Positions 34,720-43,569 of a stretch of DNA of 64,000 nt are shown piece by piece. The DNA comes from Bacteroidia bacterium (GTDB lineage Bacteria > Bacteroidota > Bacteroidia > J057). The position numbers and the translations under genes are program-made. Within the stretch, counting starts at the first letter, position 1, and each line of letters opens with the position of its first letter. The stretch is taken from the NCBI GenBank assembly GCA_022760475.1, contig JALEFZ010000055.1:124001-188000 (forward strand). The letters run 5' to 3'. The notes beneath the pieces are model-generated. The model ran no database searches, was not told the DNA's origin, and worked only from the letters and a program-made list of their open reading frames with translations.

Positions 34720-37700
34720 TTAATTTACTCCTTCCTTGGGTTTCAATTGAATATAATCCAGAGACATTTCCTTGATAGTTTTATTCACCTTTGGAATGTC
34801 TTTTTCTCTGATATCATACCATTTTTCAAGCTCAGAATCGATTTTACCTACAATCTCTTCCTTAAAATCAAGAGATTGCTGGGTAGGCTTATGATCTCCC
34901 ACTGATTCAAGTGCACCCAAATGGGCCAGTTTGTTGTTGAGCCTAATGGGGAAATTCAAGGGATCCTGTCCACTTCTATTTTTGGTCTGATACAGATTTT
35001 TCTCAACCACTGTCATGGCGGAGTCAATTTGCTTGACTAAAGAAATCAATTCTTTTGCAGATTCATCCTTACCAAAATCCTGCTTCAGTTTATTGAACTG
35101 ATTACGGGTTTTTCTGATGTCAATGATGGCCTCATGAGTTTCTGTCAATTTGTTTCTAACACTCATCAGAAAATCAAATTGAGCTTCAAGGTCAGCCTGG
35201 CTAGCACTTGAAAGTGGGTTGGGGAGAATGGTAAAATCCTGCCAACTAGAGTCTCCGTCTACAGCCCAGCAGACTTTGTAATCACCGGGAACAACTTTGG
35301 GTCCGCTCATTTGTCCCCACCAAAGTATCATTCCTTTGAAATCTTTGGCATCTTCATACCTCATGTCCCACAAAAATCTATTTATTCCAGGCTTCATTTC
35401 TGCAAACCATTTTTTGGTCGCCTTATCCTTGGGACCAAAAGATTTGATCAGCTTTTTGTCTTTTTCGTGGAATGAAATGGACATTTTCTGCTTTTCTCCT
35501 GGCTTTTCTTTCGCATAAATGTGCACCATCACTCCACCTGGATGATTCTGCCCCGCAGTCTTAGGTTTGAAGCGCGAAATTCCGCCCATCCTATATGCAG
35601 GCATGGGCTTGAACAAATGATGATCAACATTTGCAATATCAGATTTCAATTGATGAATCAGTGTCAGGTCATCTATGATCCAAAGCCCCCTCCCCTGAGT
35701 AGCAACAATGAGGTTGTCATTTTTGAGGGTCAAGTCTGTGACCGGAACGATCGGCAAGTCCAATTGGAAGGGCTGCCAACTGCTACCATCATCAAATGAA
35801 ATGTACATTCCAGATTCTGTGCCAGCATAAAGCAGACCTTTTTGCTTGGGGTCAGCCCTCAATACCCGGGTGAAATGTCCCTCATCAATGCCATTGGTAA
35901 TCTTTGTCCAGGTTTTGCCGTAGTCTTTGGTTTTATAAAGATACGGTCTGTAATCACCGGATTTGTACATGGTAGCAGCCACATATGCCCCTCCTTTATT
36001 AAATGGGTCAATGTCAATGCTATTAATCATGATCCAGTCAGGTATGCCTGCCGGAGTCACATTTTCCCATTTTGCATTTTCGTCTCTGCGAATGTGGATC
36101 AATCCATCATCTGACCCAGTCCAAATCAGTCCCTTTTCAGTAGGAGACTCAGCCACAGCAAATATGGTACAGTAGTATTCTACACCTGTATTGTCCTTGG
36201 TGATTGGCCCACCTGAAGACAGCAATTTTGCAGAGTCATTCCTAGTCAAATCAGGGCTTATCACTTTCCAACTTTGACCTTCATCAGTAGAAACATGCAA
36301 ATGGTTAGAGGCTGCATATAGTTTCTGGGGATCATTTGGAGAAAAAAGAATCGGAAAATTCCACTGGAAACGATATTTCATGCCTTCTGCACCATAACCC
36401 ATTGGATTATCCGGCCATACATTTATGGCTCTGCGATCATTGGTCTTGTGATCTATTCTAGTCAAAAAGCCTCCGTAACTTCCTCCGTAAACTATGTCAT
36501 TGTTGTTTGGATCTACTGCGATATGAGCACTTTCACCACCAGCAGTTGACTCCCAATCTCTCTGACCAATAGAGCGCCCCATGGTCCGGTGAGCAATTCT
36601 TACAGTAGAATTATCCTGTTGAGCAGCATAAATTCGATAAGGAAAATGATTATCAGTTGTTACCCTATAAAACTGTGAAGTAGGTTGGTTTTGATATGTT
36701 GACCAGTTGCCGCCTCCATCAAAGCTGACCTGCGCACCACCATCATCTCCGATGATCATTCTCTTTGGATCCTCCGGAGCAATCCACAAATCGTGATGGT
36801 CTCCGTGTGGTGCCCTTCTTGGCTTGAATGTTCTACCTCCATCGGTTGACTTGTGGTAACTCACATTCATTACGTAGACGGTATTGGCATCTTTGGTATC
36901 AGCATAAATTCGGGTATAATACCATGCCCTCTGACGCAGTGCCCTGGATTCATTCACCTTAGCCCAGGTCTCACCTCCATCTTCTGACCTGAATACTCCG
37001 CCTTTTTCATTTTCAATAATTGTCCATACCCTGTCTTTTTTAACAGGGGACACAGCAATGCCAATAATTCCTCTAGTACCTTTTGGCAGTCCTTTATTTT
37101 CAGACAATTTTACCCAATTATCTCCTCCATCTGTACTTTTCCAAAGATCAGATCCTTCTCCACCACTGGAGAGGCTATAGGGAGTTCTTCGAATTCGCCA
37201 TGTACTGGCATAAATATGCCTGGGATTTGTAGGATCAAGAATCAGATCCACCGCTCCCGCATCAGCATTGGCGAATAAGATTTTTTCCCAGGTCTCACCT
37301 CCATCCTTTGAGCGGTAAACTCCTCTTTCTTCTGAAGATTTGTACAAATCACCCATTACGGCTGCATATACCAGATCAGGATTTTTGGGGTGGATTTTTA
37401 TTCTTGAAATGTGGCGTGAGTTCTTCAAGCCCATTTGTTTCCAGGTCTTTCCTGCATCAAGGCTTTTCCAAACTCCATAGCCGTAAGACACATTTCCCCT
37501 TACGGTTTTTTCTCCACCACCTACATAGATGATGTTGTTGTCATATTCACTGACAGATACAGCACCAATCGAACCTCCAAAATACTTGTCGGAAATATTT
37601 TCCCAGGTCTGCCCTCCATCTTGAGTTCTCCAGACACCCCCACCGGTGGAGCCAAAATAAAATAGATTGGGTTTGCCCGGTACTCCTGTAACTGCACAGG

Positions 37701-37905
37701 ATCTTCCTCCTCTGTAAGGCCCGATTGACCGGTAGGTCATTCCTTCAAAAAGCCTTTCATCCATTTTCATGGTAGGAGCAGAATTCTCCGTGGTACTTCC
37801 TTTTTGTTTTTTCTTCTTCCGCTGGGCATGCGCAGGTCCCATCCAAATGAGCCCACACAACAACAGAATTGAAATTTTTCCAATTAGCAGTATGTTTCGT
37901 TCCAT
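34720..37905 (-). CDS. Secreted VPS10/sortilin-like beta-propeller protein
   Basis: I start at the ATG at 37905 (1061 aa), which begins a signal peptide (ISILLLCGLIWMGPAHAQ); 20 extra residues upstream are doubtful. The first 700 residues form propeller blades with many BNR/Asp-box motifs: SxDGGxTW in TQDGGQTWENI, SLDAGKTWKQM, SKDGGETWEKI, STDGGDNWVKL, SEDGGETWAKV, SFDGGGNWSTY, STDEGQSWKVI, TKDYGKTWTKI and SFDDGSSWQPF. The C-terminal 300 residues are a beta domain plus a helical segment. Bacteroidota carry many such VPS10-domain, glycosyl-hydrolase-like proteins, but no enzymatic activity is established. It is divergent from the GNAT gene with 36 bp between starts. Confidence 0.85.
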   Translation of the reverse strand: MERNILLIGKISILLLCGLIWMGPAHAQRKKKKQKGSTTENSAPTMKMDERLFEGMTYRSIGPYRGGRSCAVTGVPGKPNLFYFGSTGGGVWRTQDGGQTWENISDKYFGGSIGAVSVSEYDNNIIYVGGGEKTVRGNVSYGYGVWKSLDAGKTWKQMGLKNSRHISRIKIHPKNPDLVYAAVMGDLYKSSEERGVYRSKDGGETWEKILFANADAGAVDLILDPTNPRHIYASTWRIRRTPYSLSSGGEGSDLWKSTDGGDNWVKLSENKGLPKGTRGIIGIAVSPVKKDRVWTIIENEKGGVFRSEDGGETWAKVNESRALRQRAWYYTRIYADTKDANTVYVMNVSYHKSTDGGRTFKPRRAPHGDHHDLWIAPEDPKRMIIGDDGGAQVSFDGGGNWSTYQNQPTSQFYRVTTDNHFPYRIYAAQQDNSTVRIAHRTMGRSIGQRDWESTAGGESAHIAVDPNNNDIVYGGSYGGFLTRIDHKTNDRRAINVWPDNPMGYGAEGMKYRFQWNFPILFSPNDPQKLYAASNHLHVSTDEGQSWKVISPDLTRNDSAKLLSSGGPITKDNTGVEYYCTIFAVAESPTEKGLIWTGSDDGLIHIRRDENAKWENVTPAGIPDWIMINSIDIDPFNKGGAYVAATMYKSGDYRPYLYKTKDYGKTWTKITNGIDEGHFTRVLRADPKQKGLLYAGTESGMYISFDDGSSWQPFQLDLPIVPVTDLTLKNDNLIVATQGRGLWIIDDLTLIHQLKSDIANVDHHLFKPMPAYRMGGISRFKPKTAGQNHPGGVMVHIYAKEKPGEKQKMSISFHEKDKKLIKSFGPKDKATKKWFAEMKPGINRFLWDMRYEDAKDFKGMILWWGQMSGPKVVPGDYKVCWAVDGDSSWQDFTILPNPLSSASQADLEAQFDFLMSVRNKLTETHEAIIDIRKTRNQFNKLKQDFGKDESAKELISLVKQIDSAMTVVEKNLYQTKNRSGQDPLNFPIRLNNKLAHLGALESVGDHKPTQQSLDFKEEIVGKIDSELEKWYDIREKDIPKVNKTIKEMSLDYIQLKPKEGVN

Positions 37906-37941
37906 TTTCAGCAATTTTTTTCTTACGTAGTATAGGAAATT

Positions 37942-38517
37942 ATGACAGTTAATGAGGATATGCAAGTTGACAAGATGGCTTCAGAAGGATTTTTAGGAAG
38001 ATTTAAAATTTTTATGGCTGATAATCAAGATATTGCAGAATTGGTTCCTTCTGCCAAATCCATGTTTTTATCTGCCTTTGAAGAAGCATACAAAAATGAA
38101 CCAGCCTTCTTTACATATGTAGAAGAGGCATTTACAAAAGAAAAATTCGAAAAAGAATGGCAAGAAAAAAATACAGACTTCTGGATAGTTAAGGACAAAG
38201 ATCAAATTATTGGATATGTAAAACTTAAATATGACATACTTCCCGCTGATATCTCGGAAGGCAAAGGCATGGAATTGAAACGATTCTACCTTGAACCTGC
38301 CTACCATGGGATTGGACTTGCGCAGGAGTTAATGAAATTTTGCCTAGAGCTCGCAGGTAAGGAAAATTGCAACATCGTTTGGCTAGGGGTCTGGCCCCAA
38401 AATCACAAAGCCATAAAATTTTATAAAAAGTTTAACTTTCAAATTGAAGGAGAAGTCAAGTTTGTACTTGGAGGTAAAGTTGAGTGGGATTTCCTCATGA
38501 CAAAGAAACTTGCCTAA
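37942..38517 (+). CDS. GNAT-family N-acetyltransferase
   Basis: A 191-residue GNAT acetyltransferase. The acetyl-CoA-binding motif A is visible in ELKRFYLEPAYHGIGLAQELM (the Q/HxxGxG/A loop as YHGIGLA), followed by AIKFYKKFNFQIEGE of motif B. The substrate is not predictable; SSAT/ribosomal-protein-type similarities are all weak. The start is uncertain: in-frame ATGs at 37942, 37960 and 37975 are possible, and the last leaves more room for the divergent promoter region shared with the VPS10-like gene. Confidence 0.88.
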   Translation: MTVNEDMQVDKMASEGFLGRFKIFMADNQDIAELVPSAKSMFLSAFEEAYKNEPAFFTYVEEAFTKEKFEKEWQEKNTDFWIVKDKDQIIGYVKLKYDILPADISEGKGMELKRFYLEPAYHGIGLAQELMKFCLELAGKENCNIVWLGVWPQNHKAIKFYKKFNFQIEGEVKFVLGGKVEWDFLMTKKLA

Positions 38518-38654
38518 ATAAAGATCTTTCCTCTCAGTAAAATTTTATCATTCTTCCATAAAAAATCTTTTACCATTTTCTGTCGTAAGCTTATTCAAGT
38601 AAGGTAATTTTTAGTCTATGAAGTATTGATTTATTTTGAGACAAACGACCATAT

Positions 38655-40886
38655 ATGTTAATATCTTTAAGGGGAAAACTACTGACTTCCTTCTCCTTCT
38701 TTATGTTTCTGGGGTTGTTACTGATCAGCACATGCCTTATCTATAACGATAGGGTTAGAAAACTTGATTCTATATCTATACAGGCTGAAAGGATCTACAG
38801 CAATATCCTAATGGACCAGAAAGTAATAGGAGATTTTTTAAAATATGCCCCCACCAGTTCAGAGTTTCATAGCAAAGAAAACTTACCCGACCTTGAAATA
38901 CACAGAACCCTACTGGAAACCACTCTAAATGATTTAAATGTCCTGGATAAGGATATGGAAACACAGTTAAACGAACTCCCACTTTCCTTTTCAAAAATTA
39001 AAGATCTTCTCACTTTCCACGATCAACAAATTCAACAAATAAGAACACTCTTGTTAGATAGAGGATATAGGTCGTTTGGGGTTGAAGGTGCCATGCGGGT
39101 AAATGCCCATAAACTTGAGATCATTCAAGGTTTTGATAAAACAAAAGTCCTTAACCTTAGAAGGAGAGAAAAAGATTTCATCATCAGGAATGATCAAAAG
39201 TATGTGAAGCTCTTCCTTGAGGAAAGTAAACTGATGCTAAAGCAGTTGGAAGGGAATAATGCGCTGAGCAACAGCAACAAAAACATCGCTAAATACCATA
39301 TGAACTCCTACATCAAAAATTTCCTGGAGTTGGTAGAGTATGAAAAGAAAATTGGATTAAGAGATAATACAAACCTGAAGCAAAAACTGGATGAAAGTCA
39401 GGCCGAGATCAAAAAAAATATTGAATTTGGCATCCAGCAAATTGAAAATAAAAAAGCAGAGCTTTTAGACCTGTTTAAAATCCTGTTGGCTACAGGACTA
39501 ATTTTCATATTCCTGGCTGGAATAGTAGTCAGCATTTACCTTGCACAACTGCTAACAAAAAGAATCAATATCCTGAGTACAACTATGAACAAATTTGTTC
39601 AGAATGATTTTCAGGAAGATTCGGAGGAATTAGCGATCGAAGTGAAAGAAGATGAGATTGGTAAACTCATTCAAAACTTCTATTTGCTAAGGTCAAAAAT
39701 CTCTTCATACATCGAGGAATTGAAGGAAGAAAAGGAAGCTGCAGACCGAGCGAATAAAAGCAAAAGCCTCTTTTTAGCAAACATGAGCCACGAAATTAGA
39801 ACACCCATGAATGGTGTAATTGGGATTACGCAATTGCTGGAAAGTTCCGAAATGAATCCTCAGCAAGAAGAGTACATCAAGATTTTGAAAGTCTCAGGTC
39901 AAAAACTACTGGGCATAATCAATGATATCCTCGACTTTTCAAAAATAGAATCTGGTCAACTTAATTTAGAAGAAACTCAACTTGATCTTAGGGAAGAACT
40001 ACATAAAGTTAAACAGCTCCTTGAATTTGAAGCCAGCGAAAAGAAGCTGGACTTTCAATTGAATATAGACAAATCAATACCTAAAAATCTCCTTGGGGAT
40101 CCTGTACGATTCAATCAAATTGCCCTCAATTTGGTAAGTAATGCCATTAAATTTACAGAAAAAGGGTCTGTAAACATCAGTTGCAGTTCTGATTCAAATT
40201 CAGAAGAGATAGTTGGGATCAAATTGGAAGTAAGAGATACGGGCATTGGAATTTCTCCAGATGTGAAAAACAAGCTATTTTCAGCTTTCTCACAAGCTGA
40301 TGAATCCACCACGCGAAAATTTGGTGGCACTGGTCTGGGCTTGGCCATCACCTCTCAGTTGGTACAGCTCATGAATGGTTCTATTCATATTGACAGCACA
40401 CCTGGCCAAGGATCTGTTTTTACAGTCATTTTGCCCCTTAAAAAATCACAAAACCTTAGCAAAGAAAATACCATGAAATACAGCGACCCAATCCAAACAC
40501 CAACCACCCGAATCCTTCTTGTAGAAGACAACGAAATCAACCAAAGAATTGCCGGCATGATGCTCAAAAGGCTTGGATGCAAATTCAGCATTTCTGAAAA
40601 TGGCCTAGAAGCATTAAATGAAGTCCAACAAAGTACCTATGACTTGGTCTTCATGGACATACAAATGCCTGTAATGGATGGCTTTACAGCCACTAAAGAA
40701 ATAAAAAAGCTACAAGCTGATGGCCTGATTCCCACATTTCCAATCATTGCCCTGACTGCGAATGCAACCGAAGAAGATCGAAACAAGGCCAAAGAAGTAA
40801 AGATGGATGGCTTCCTCACCAAGCCGATTAAAATTCAGACCCTAAAAGATGTCATAGCACAAAATACTCGCCTCGTCACCTCATAA
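38655..40886 (+). CDS. Hybrid sensor histidine kinase with receiver domain
   Basis: A 743-residue membrane kinase. Two membrane helices (about 10-30 and 275-297) enclose a helical periplasmic sensor of about 245 residues. A HAMP-like linker and a short coiled coil (about 300-360) lead to HisKA with the phospho-acceptor His379 in ANMSHEIRTPMNG. The HATPase domain has NLVSNAIKFTEKG, DTGIGIS and GGTGLGLAI. The C-terminal receiver domain has VEDNEIN, the phospho-acceptor Asp668 in VFMDIQMPVMDG, and the Lys in FLTKPIK. No DNA-binding partner is adjacent, so it may signal through a separate phosphotransfer protein. The gene is monocistronic. Confidence 0.95.
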   Translation: MLISLRGKLLTSFSFFMFLGLLLISTCLIYNDRVRKLDSISIQAERIYSNILMDQKVIGDFLKYAPTSSEFHSKENLPDLEIHRTLLETTLNDLNVLDKDMETQLNELPLSFSKIKDLLTFHDQQIQQIRTLLLDRGYRSFGVEGAMRVNAHKLEIIQGFDKTKVLNLRRREKDFIIRNDQKYVKLFLEESKLMLKQLEGNNALSNSNKNIAKYHMNSYIKNFLELVEYEKKIGLRDNTNLKQKLDESQAEIKKNIEFGIQQIENKKAELLDLFKILLATGLIFIFLAGIVVSIYLAQLLTKRINILSTTMNKFVQNDFQEDSEELAIEVKEDEIGKLIQNFYLLRSKISSYIEELKEEKEAADRANKSKSLFLANMSHEIRTPMNGVIGITQLLESSEMNPQQEEYIKILKVSGQKLLGIINDILDFSKIESGQLNLEETQLDLREELHKVKQLLEFEASEKKLDFQLNIDKSIPKNLLGDPVRFNQIALNLVSNAIKFTEKGSVNISCSSDSNSEEIVGIKLEVRDTGIGISPDVKNKLFSAFSQADESTTRKFGGTGLGLAITSQLVQLMNGSIHIDSTPGQGSVFTVILPLKKSQNLSKENTMKYSDPIQTPTTRILLVEDNEINQRIAGMMLKRLGCKFSISENGLEALNEVQQSTYDLVFMDIQMPVMDGFTATKEIKKLQADGLIPTFPIIALTANATEEDRNKAKEVKMDGFLTKPIKIQTLKDVIAQNTRLVTS

Positions 40887-40964
40887 TTGAGAACATTAAG
40901 GGAAGATTTTTTAGTTGAAAGATCAAAAACACCTACATATCCAACTATTTTCCCTCTAATTCAG

Positions 40965-40972
40965 TAAATTTG
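40965..40972 (+). promoter_or_regulatory. Candidate -7 element for the ankyrin gene
   Basis: TAAATTTG matches the Bacteroidota -7 consensus TAnnTTTG and lies 43 nt before the start at 41015. No clear -33 TTTG at 19-21 nt upstream, so it is only a candidate. Confidence 0.35.
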
Positions 40973-41014
40973 GTCAGGAACTGTCATTAAAATTTTTAAA
41001 TCTTTTCCTGCCAA

Positions 41015-42232
41015 ATGGCCTTCGGACTAAAAAAAACATTAAAGAAGTACAAAGTCCTCAGACGATACGGTCGTTTTGATGAGGATACTTTATTGATTGC
41101 TTCCGAAGATGGCAGTGATGAGTGTTTACTTATTTTAATAGAGGCAGGGCTCAACATCAATTACCAGGGAAGAGGGGGGCAAACAGCTCTGCATCGTGCA
41201 ATTATTAACCAACATTTTGCCTGCATAAAGCTACTTATCCAAGAAGGTGCCAACCTGAATATCAAGGACAGCATTGGAAAAACACCAATCATGTACACCA
41301 TTGAAAATGGTGAAAAACACATTTTCAACTTTCTAATGGATCAATATCCTGACTTTGAAGTAGAAGATCAGATGGGTGAAACCATACTTTTTCATGCGAC
41401 CAGGAATGGTGAGACAAGTCTGGCGAGAAATCTGATCGAAAAGGGTGCCAATATAGACCATCAAAATGTAAAAGGTGAAAGTCCTTTGATGGTCGCCGTA
41501 GAGAATGAAAGGGTCGGAATCGTAAAAAGCCTGCTTCAGCATGAAGCTGACCCAACTATCCTGGATGAAAATGGCCAGACTGTCCTTGATAGAAATATTC
41601 CGAGCCTGAGAATCAAAAGAATCCTTCAAAAAGCAGCTGTCCACCACAAAATTGGAGAGCATGATAACCACCTCAATATTGCTGATAACCTGATCGCAGA
41701 CGAACTCGAATTGATTCCTCTTGCAAATGGAATTTTAAATCAATTCCCAAGATTAAGCGCCCTACTCATTGGCCTTGCCGATGGACTTTACGCCAACATC
41801 AATCAGCAATACAACCTTGATGGATTAGAAAAAAAGGGTAAGGAAGTAATAAATAGACTCGAAAATCTAGCGGAAAATTCCATAAAGGAAATTAATAAGA
41901 ACAGAAAAGATCCCAGTTCCGCTTCTTCAAAAACAAGTTCGAATTTCACCGGTAAACAGAAGACTGGTCTGGATGAGGCCTTATTAGAGGCGGTACAAAA
42001 TGATACATATCATTTATCAGAGCTTCTACTGAAACTGGGAGCAAATCCCAATACCAAAGATTCCGAAGGAAATACCTCACTTCATCTGGCAGGAAATAAG
42101 ATTGAATTGGTGAAGATATTGTTAGAGTTTAAGGCTGATCCCCTGATTGAGAATAAAAAAGGGGACAGCTATTACTTCATTGCACAACAAAATAATTGGA
42201 CAAAAATCCTCCCGCTCATAAAAAAATCATGA
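41015..42232 (+). CDS. Ankyrin-repeat protein with a split repeat array
   Basis: A 405-residue cytosolic protein. An N-terminal block of about six ankyrin repeats (about 20-205; GGQTALHRAIINQHFACIKLL, split as GGQTALHRAI and ACIKLLIQEGANLN, then GKTPIMYTIE, GETILFHATRNGE, GESPLMVAVE) is followed by a helical, charged spacer (about 205-315), and a second short ankyrin block ends the protein (about 320-400; ELLLKLGANPNTKDSEGNTSLHLA, as LLLKLGANPN and GNTSLHLAG). The spacer has the odd stretch LIGLADGLYANINQQYN. It overlaps the next gene by 4 bp (ATGA), which suggests coupling with a small exported protein. Binding partner unknown. Confidence 0.85.
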   Translation: MAFGLKKTLKKYKVLRRYGRFDEDTLLIASEDGSDECLLILIEAGLNINYQGRGGQTALHRAIINQHFACIKLLIQEGANLNIKDSIGKTPIMYTIENGEKHIFNFLMDQYPDFEVEDQMGETILFHATRNGETSLARNLIEKGANIDHQNVKGESPLMVAVENERVGIVKSLLQHEADPTILDENGQTVLDRNIPSLRIKRILQKAAVHHKIGEHDNHLNIADNLIADELELIPLANGILNQFPRLSALLIGLADGLYANINQQYNLDGLEKKGKEVINRLENLAENSIKEINKNRKDPSSASSKTSSNFTGKQKTGLDEALLEAVQNDTYHLSELLLKLGANPNTKDSEGNTSLHLAGNKIELVKILLEFKADPLIENKKGDSYYFIAQQNNWTKILPLIKKS

Positions 42233-42768
42233 AAAAGTATCTGATCCTTTTCATTTTTATGCCCATCCTTGCCTGGAGCCAGGATTCGACTAAAACTTCA
42301 TTTCCGGCCTTTCCAGAAAGTTGGGAAGGAAAATATGCAGGTCAATTGAATATTTTTGGAGCTAGAGAAGTAAAGATGAGCATCCCCATGGAACTGCACA
42401 TCGAATCTCAGGAAAACTCAAGAAATTACAAATGGACAATTATATATAAAGGAGAAAAAGAAGATATCCGGAAATATGAACTGCTTGAAATAGACAAGGA
42501 AAAAGGTCATTACCAAGTGGATGAAAAAAACTCCATCTATCTGGATTCATACATTTTTGGAAATACCCTAAGTTCGCGCTTTAAGGTTAATGGATCATTA
42601 TTGATTGTCAATTATTCCATGAATCATAAAAAAGAGGAATTGACATTTGAATTATTTTGGGGAGGTACAAAGGATATCAAAGAGACTGGCTTGGAAGACA
42701 AAGAAAATACAGTTTTCTCCTATTCAGTTTCTACAAGGCATCAGGCTATTCTAAAAAAGATAAACTAA
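42229..42768 (+). CDS. Small exported protein of unknown function
   Basis: I start at the ATG at 42229 (179 aa), which overlaps the ankyrin stop as ATGA and opens a signal peptide (MKKYLILFIFMPILAWSQ); the frame at 42196 adds 11 residues. The mature part is beta-rich with WEGKYAGQLNIFG, AREVKMSIPMELHIE and NYKWTIIYKGEKED, and might be a lipocalin-like barrel. No family recognised. It converges with the marR gene with only 12 bp between stop codons. Confidence 0.6.
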   Translation: MKKYLILFIFMPILAWSQDSTKTSFPAFPESWEGKYAGQLNIFGAREVKMSIPMELHIESQENSRNYKWTIIYKGEKEDIRKYELLEIDKEKGHYQVDEKNSIYLDSYIFGNTLSSRFKVNGSLLIVNYSMNHKKEELTFELFWGGTKDIKETGLEDKENTVFSYSVSTRHQAILKKIN

Positions 42769-42780
42769 GTACCCAAGTCC

Positions 42781-43449
42781 TTAGTTGAGAGAATTTGGTA
42801 AGTATTTATCAATAATAGATTGAAGGTCTGATTTTTTGTCTTGCTTGTGAACTACCGAATGGAAGTTATTTAGCTTAATTAAAATGGGTAGGATTAATGA
42901 CTTTTCTCTTTGTGTCAAGTCCCCTGATACAATGGTCGATACCAAATCCATAGGCTGCAAAGCCTGATAGAAAACCATTTTCCCTTTTTCTGAGATTTTT
43001 ACCCGCTTCGACCGCTTATCCATTGGATCGGGAGACTCATCTATCAAACCATTATTCTTTAATCTCTTGATTATCTCAATACCTGAAGTAAACTCAAGTA
43101 GATTGTTATGGATAAGCTCGGACTTAGTCATGCTATCTCCTTCCGATAAAGTCGCCAAAAAACCAAACTCATCCATGGTTGACAAGGGCGAATCATCCAA
43201 AGCTTTTTTCATATAATGCTTGGCAGCTCTAAACAATAAGGTGAGTAAAATGCTTAATACTACACCAGACTCCTCATGTCCTTCAGGATTTTGGAGCCCC
43301 GCAGGCCAATCTGGCTGTTGCATGTAGCCATAACGCTTATTTAACCAGTTTGTGAAGGATGCTATGTTCCCCTCTTTCCCCCCAATCTCACTCTCATATA
43401 ATTCCAGCTCCTCAAGTAGGTTTTTCGCCAGCTCGTACTTCGATTTCAT
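42781..43449 (-). CDS. MarR-family transcriptional regulator
   Basis: A 222-residue winged-helix repressor-like protein. The DNA-binding part (about 85-160) has the recognition helix region EFTSGIEIIKRLKNNGLI and the wing DPMDKRSKRVKISEKG, the MarR signature DxxDxRxxxVxLTxxG. The N-terminal 80 residues are longer than usual and carry EESGVVLSILLTLLF. It faces the TonB receptor gene across a 120-bp gap that holds a 17-bp inverted repeat, so it probably controls that receptor and itself. Ligand unknown. Confidence 0.85.
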   Translation of the reverse strand: MKSKYELAKNLLEELELYESEIGGKEGNIASFTNWLNKRYGYMQQPDWPAGLQNPEGHEESGVVLSILLTLLFRAAKHYMKKALDDSPLSTMDEFGFLATLSEGDSMTKSELIHNNLLEFTSGIEIIKRLKNNGLIDESPDPMDKRSKRVKISEKGKMVFYQALQPMDLVSTIVSGDLTQREKSLILPILIKLNNFHSVVHKQDKKSDLQSIIDKYLPNSLN

Positions 43450-43470
43450 ATTATAAATATACTATGTTTT

Positions 43471-43526
43471 CGTAACAAAAAACAAAACTTCATACAATTC
43501 CGTTTTTATTTTTGTTTTTTATTACG
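43471..43526. promoter_or_regulatory. Inverted repeat, probable operator between marR and the TonB receptor
   Basis: Two 17-bp arms, CGTAACAAAAAACAAAA at 43471-43487 and TTTTGTTTTTTATTACG at 43510-43526, are inverted copies with one mismatch and 22 bp between. The right arm overlaps TATTTTTG at 43507-43514, a match to the -7 consensus for the receptor gene. A regulator bound here could block it. The natural candidate is the divergent MarR protein. Confidence 0.55.
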
Positions 43527-43569
43527 TTATTGCAACAGTTAATTAAAAACAAACACGAAATCGTTAAAT

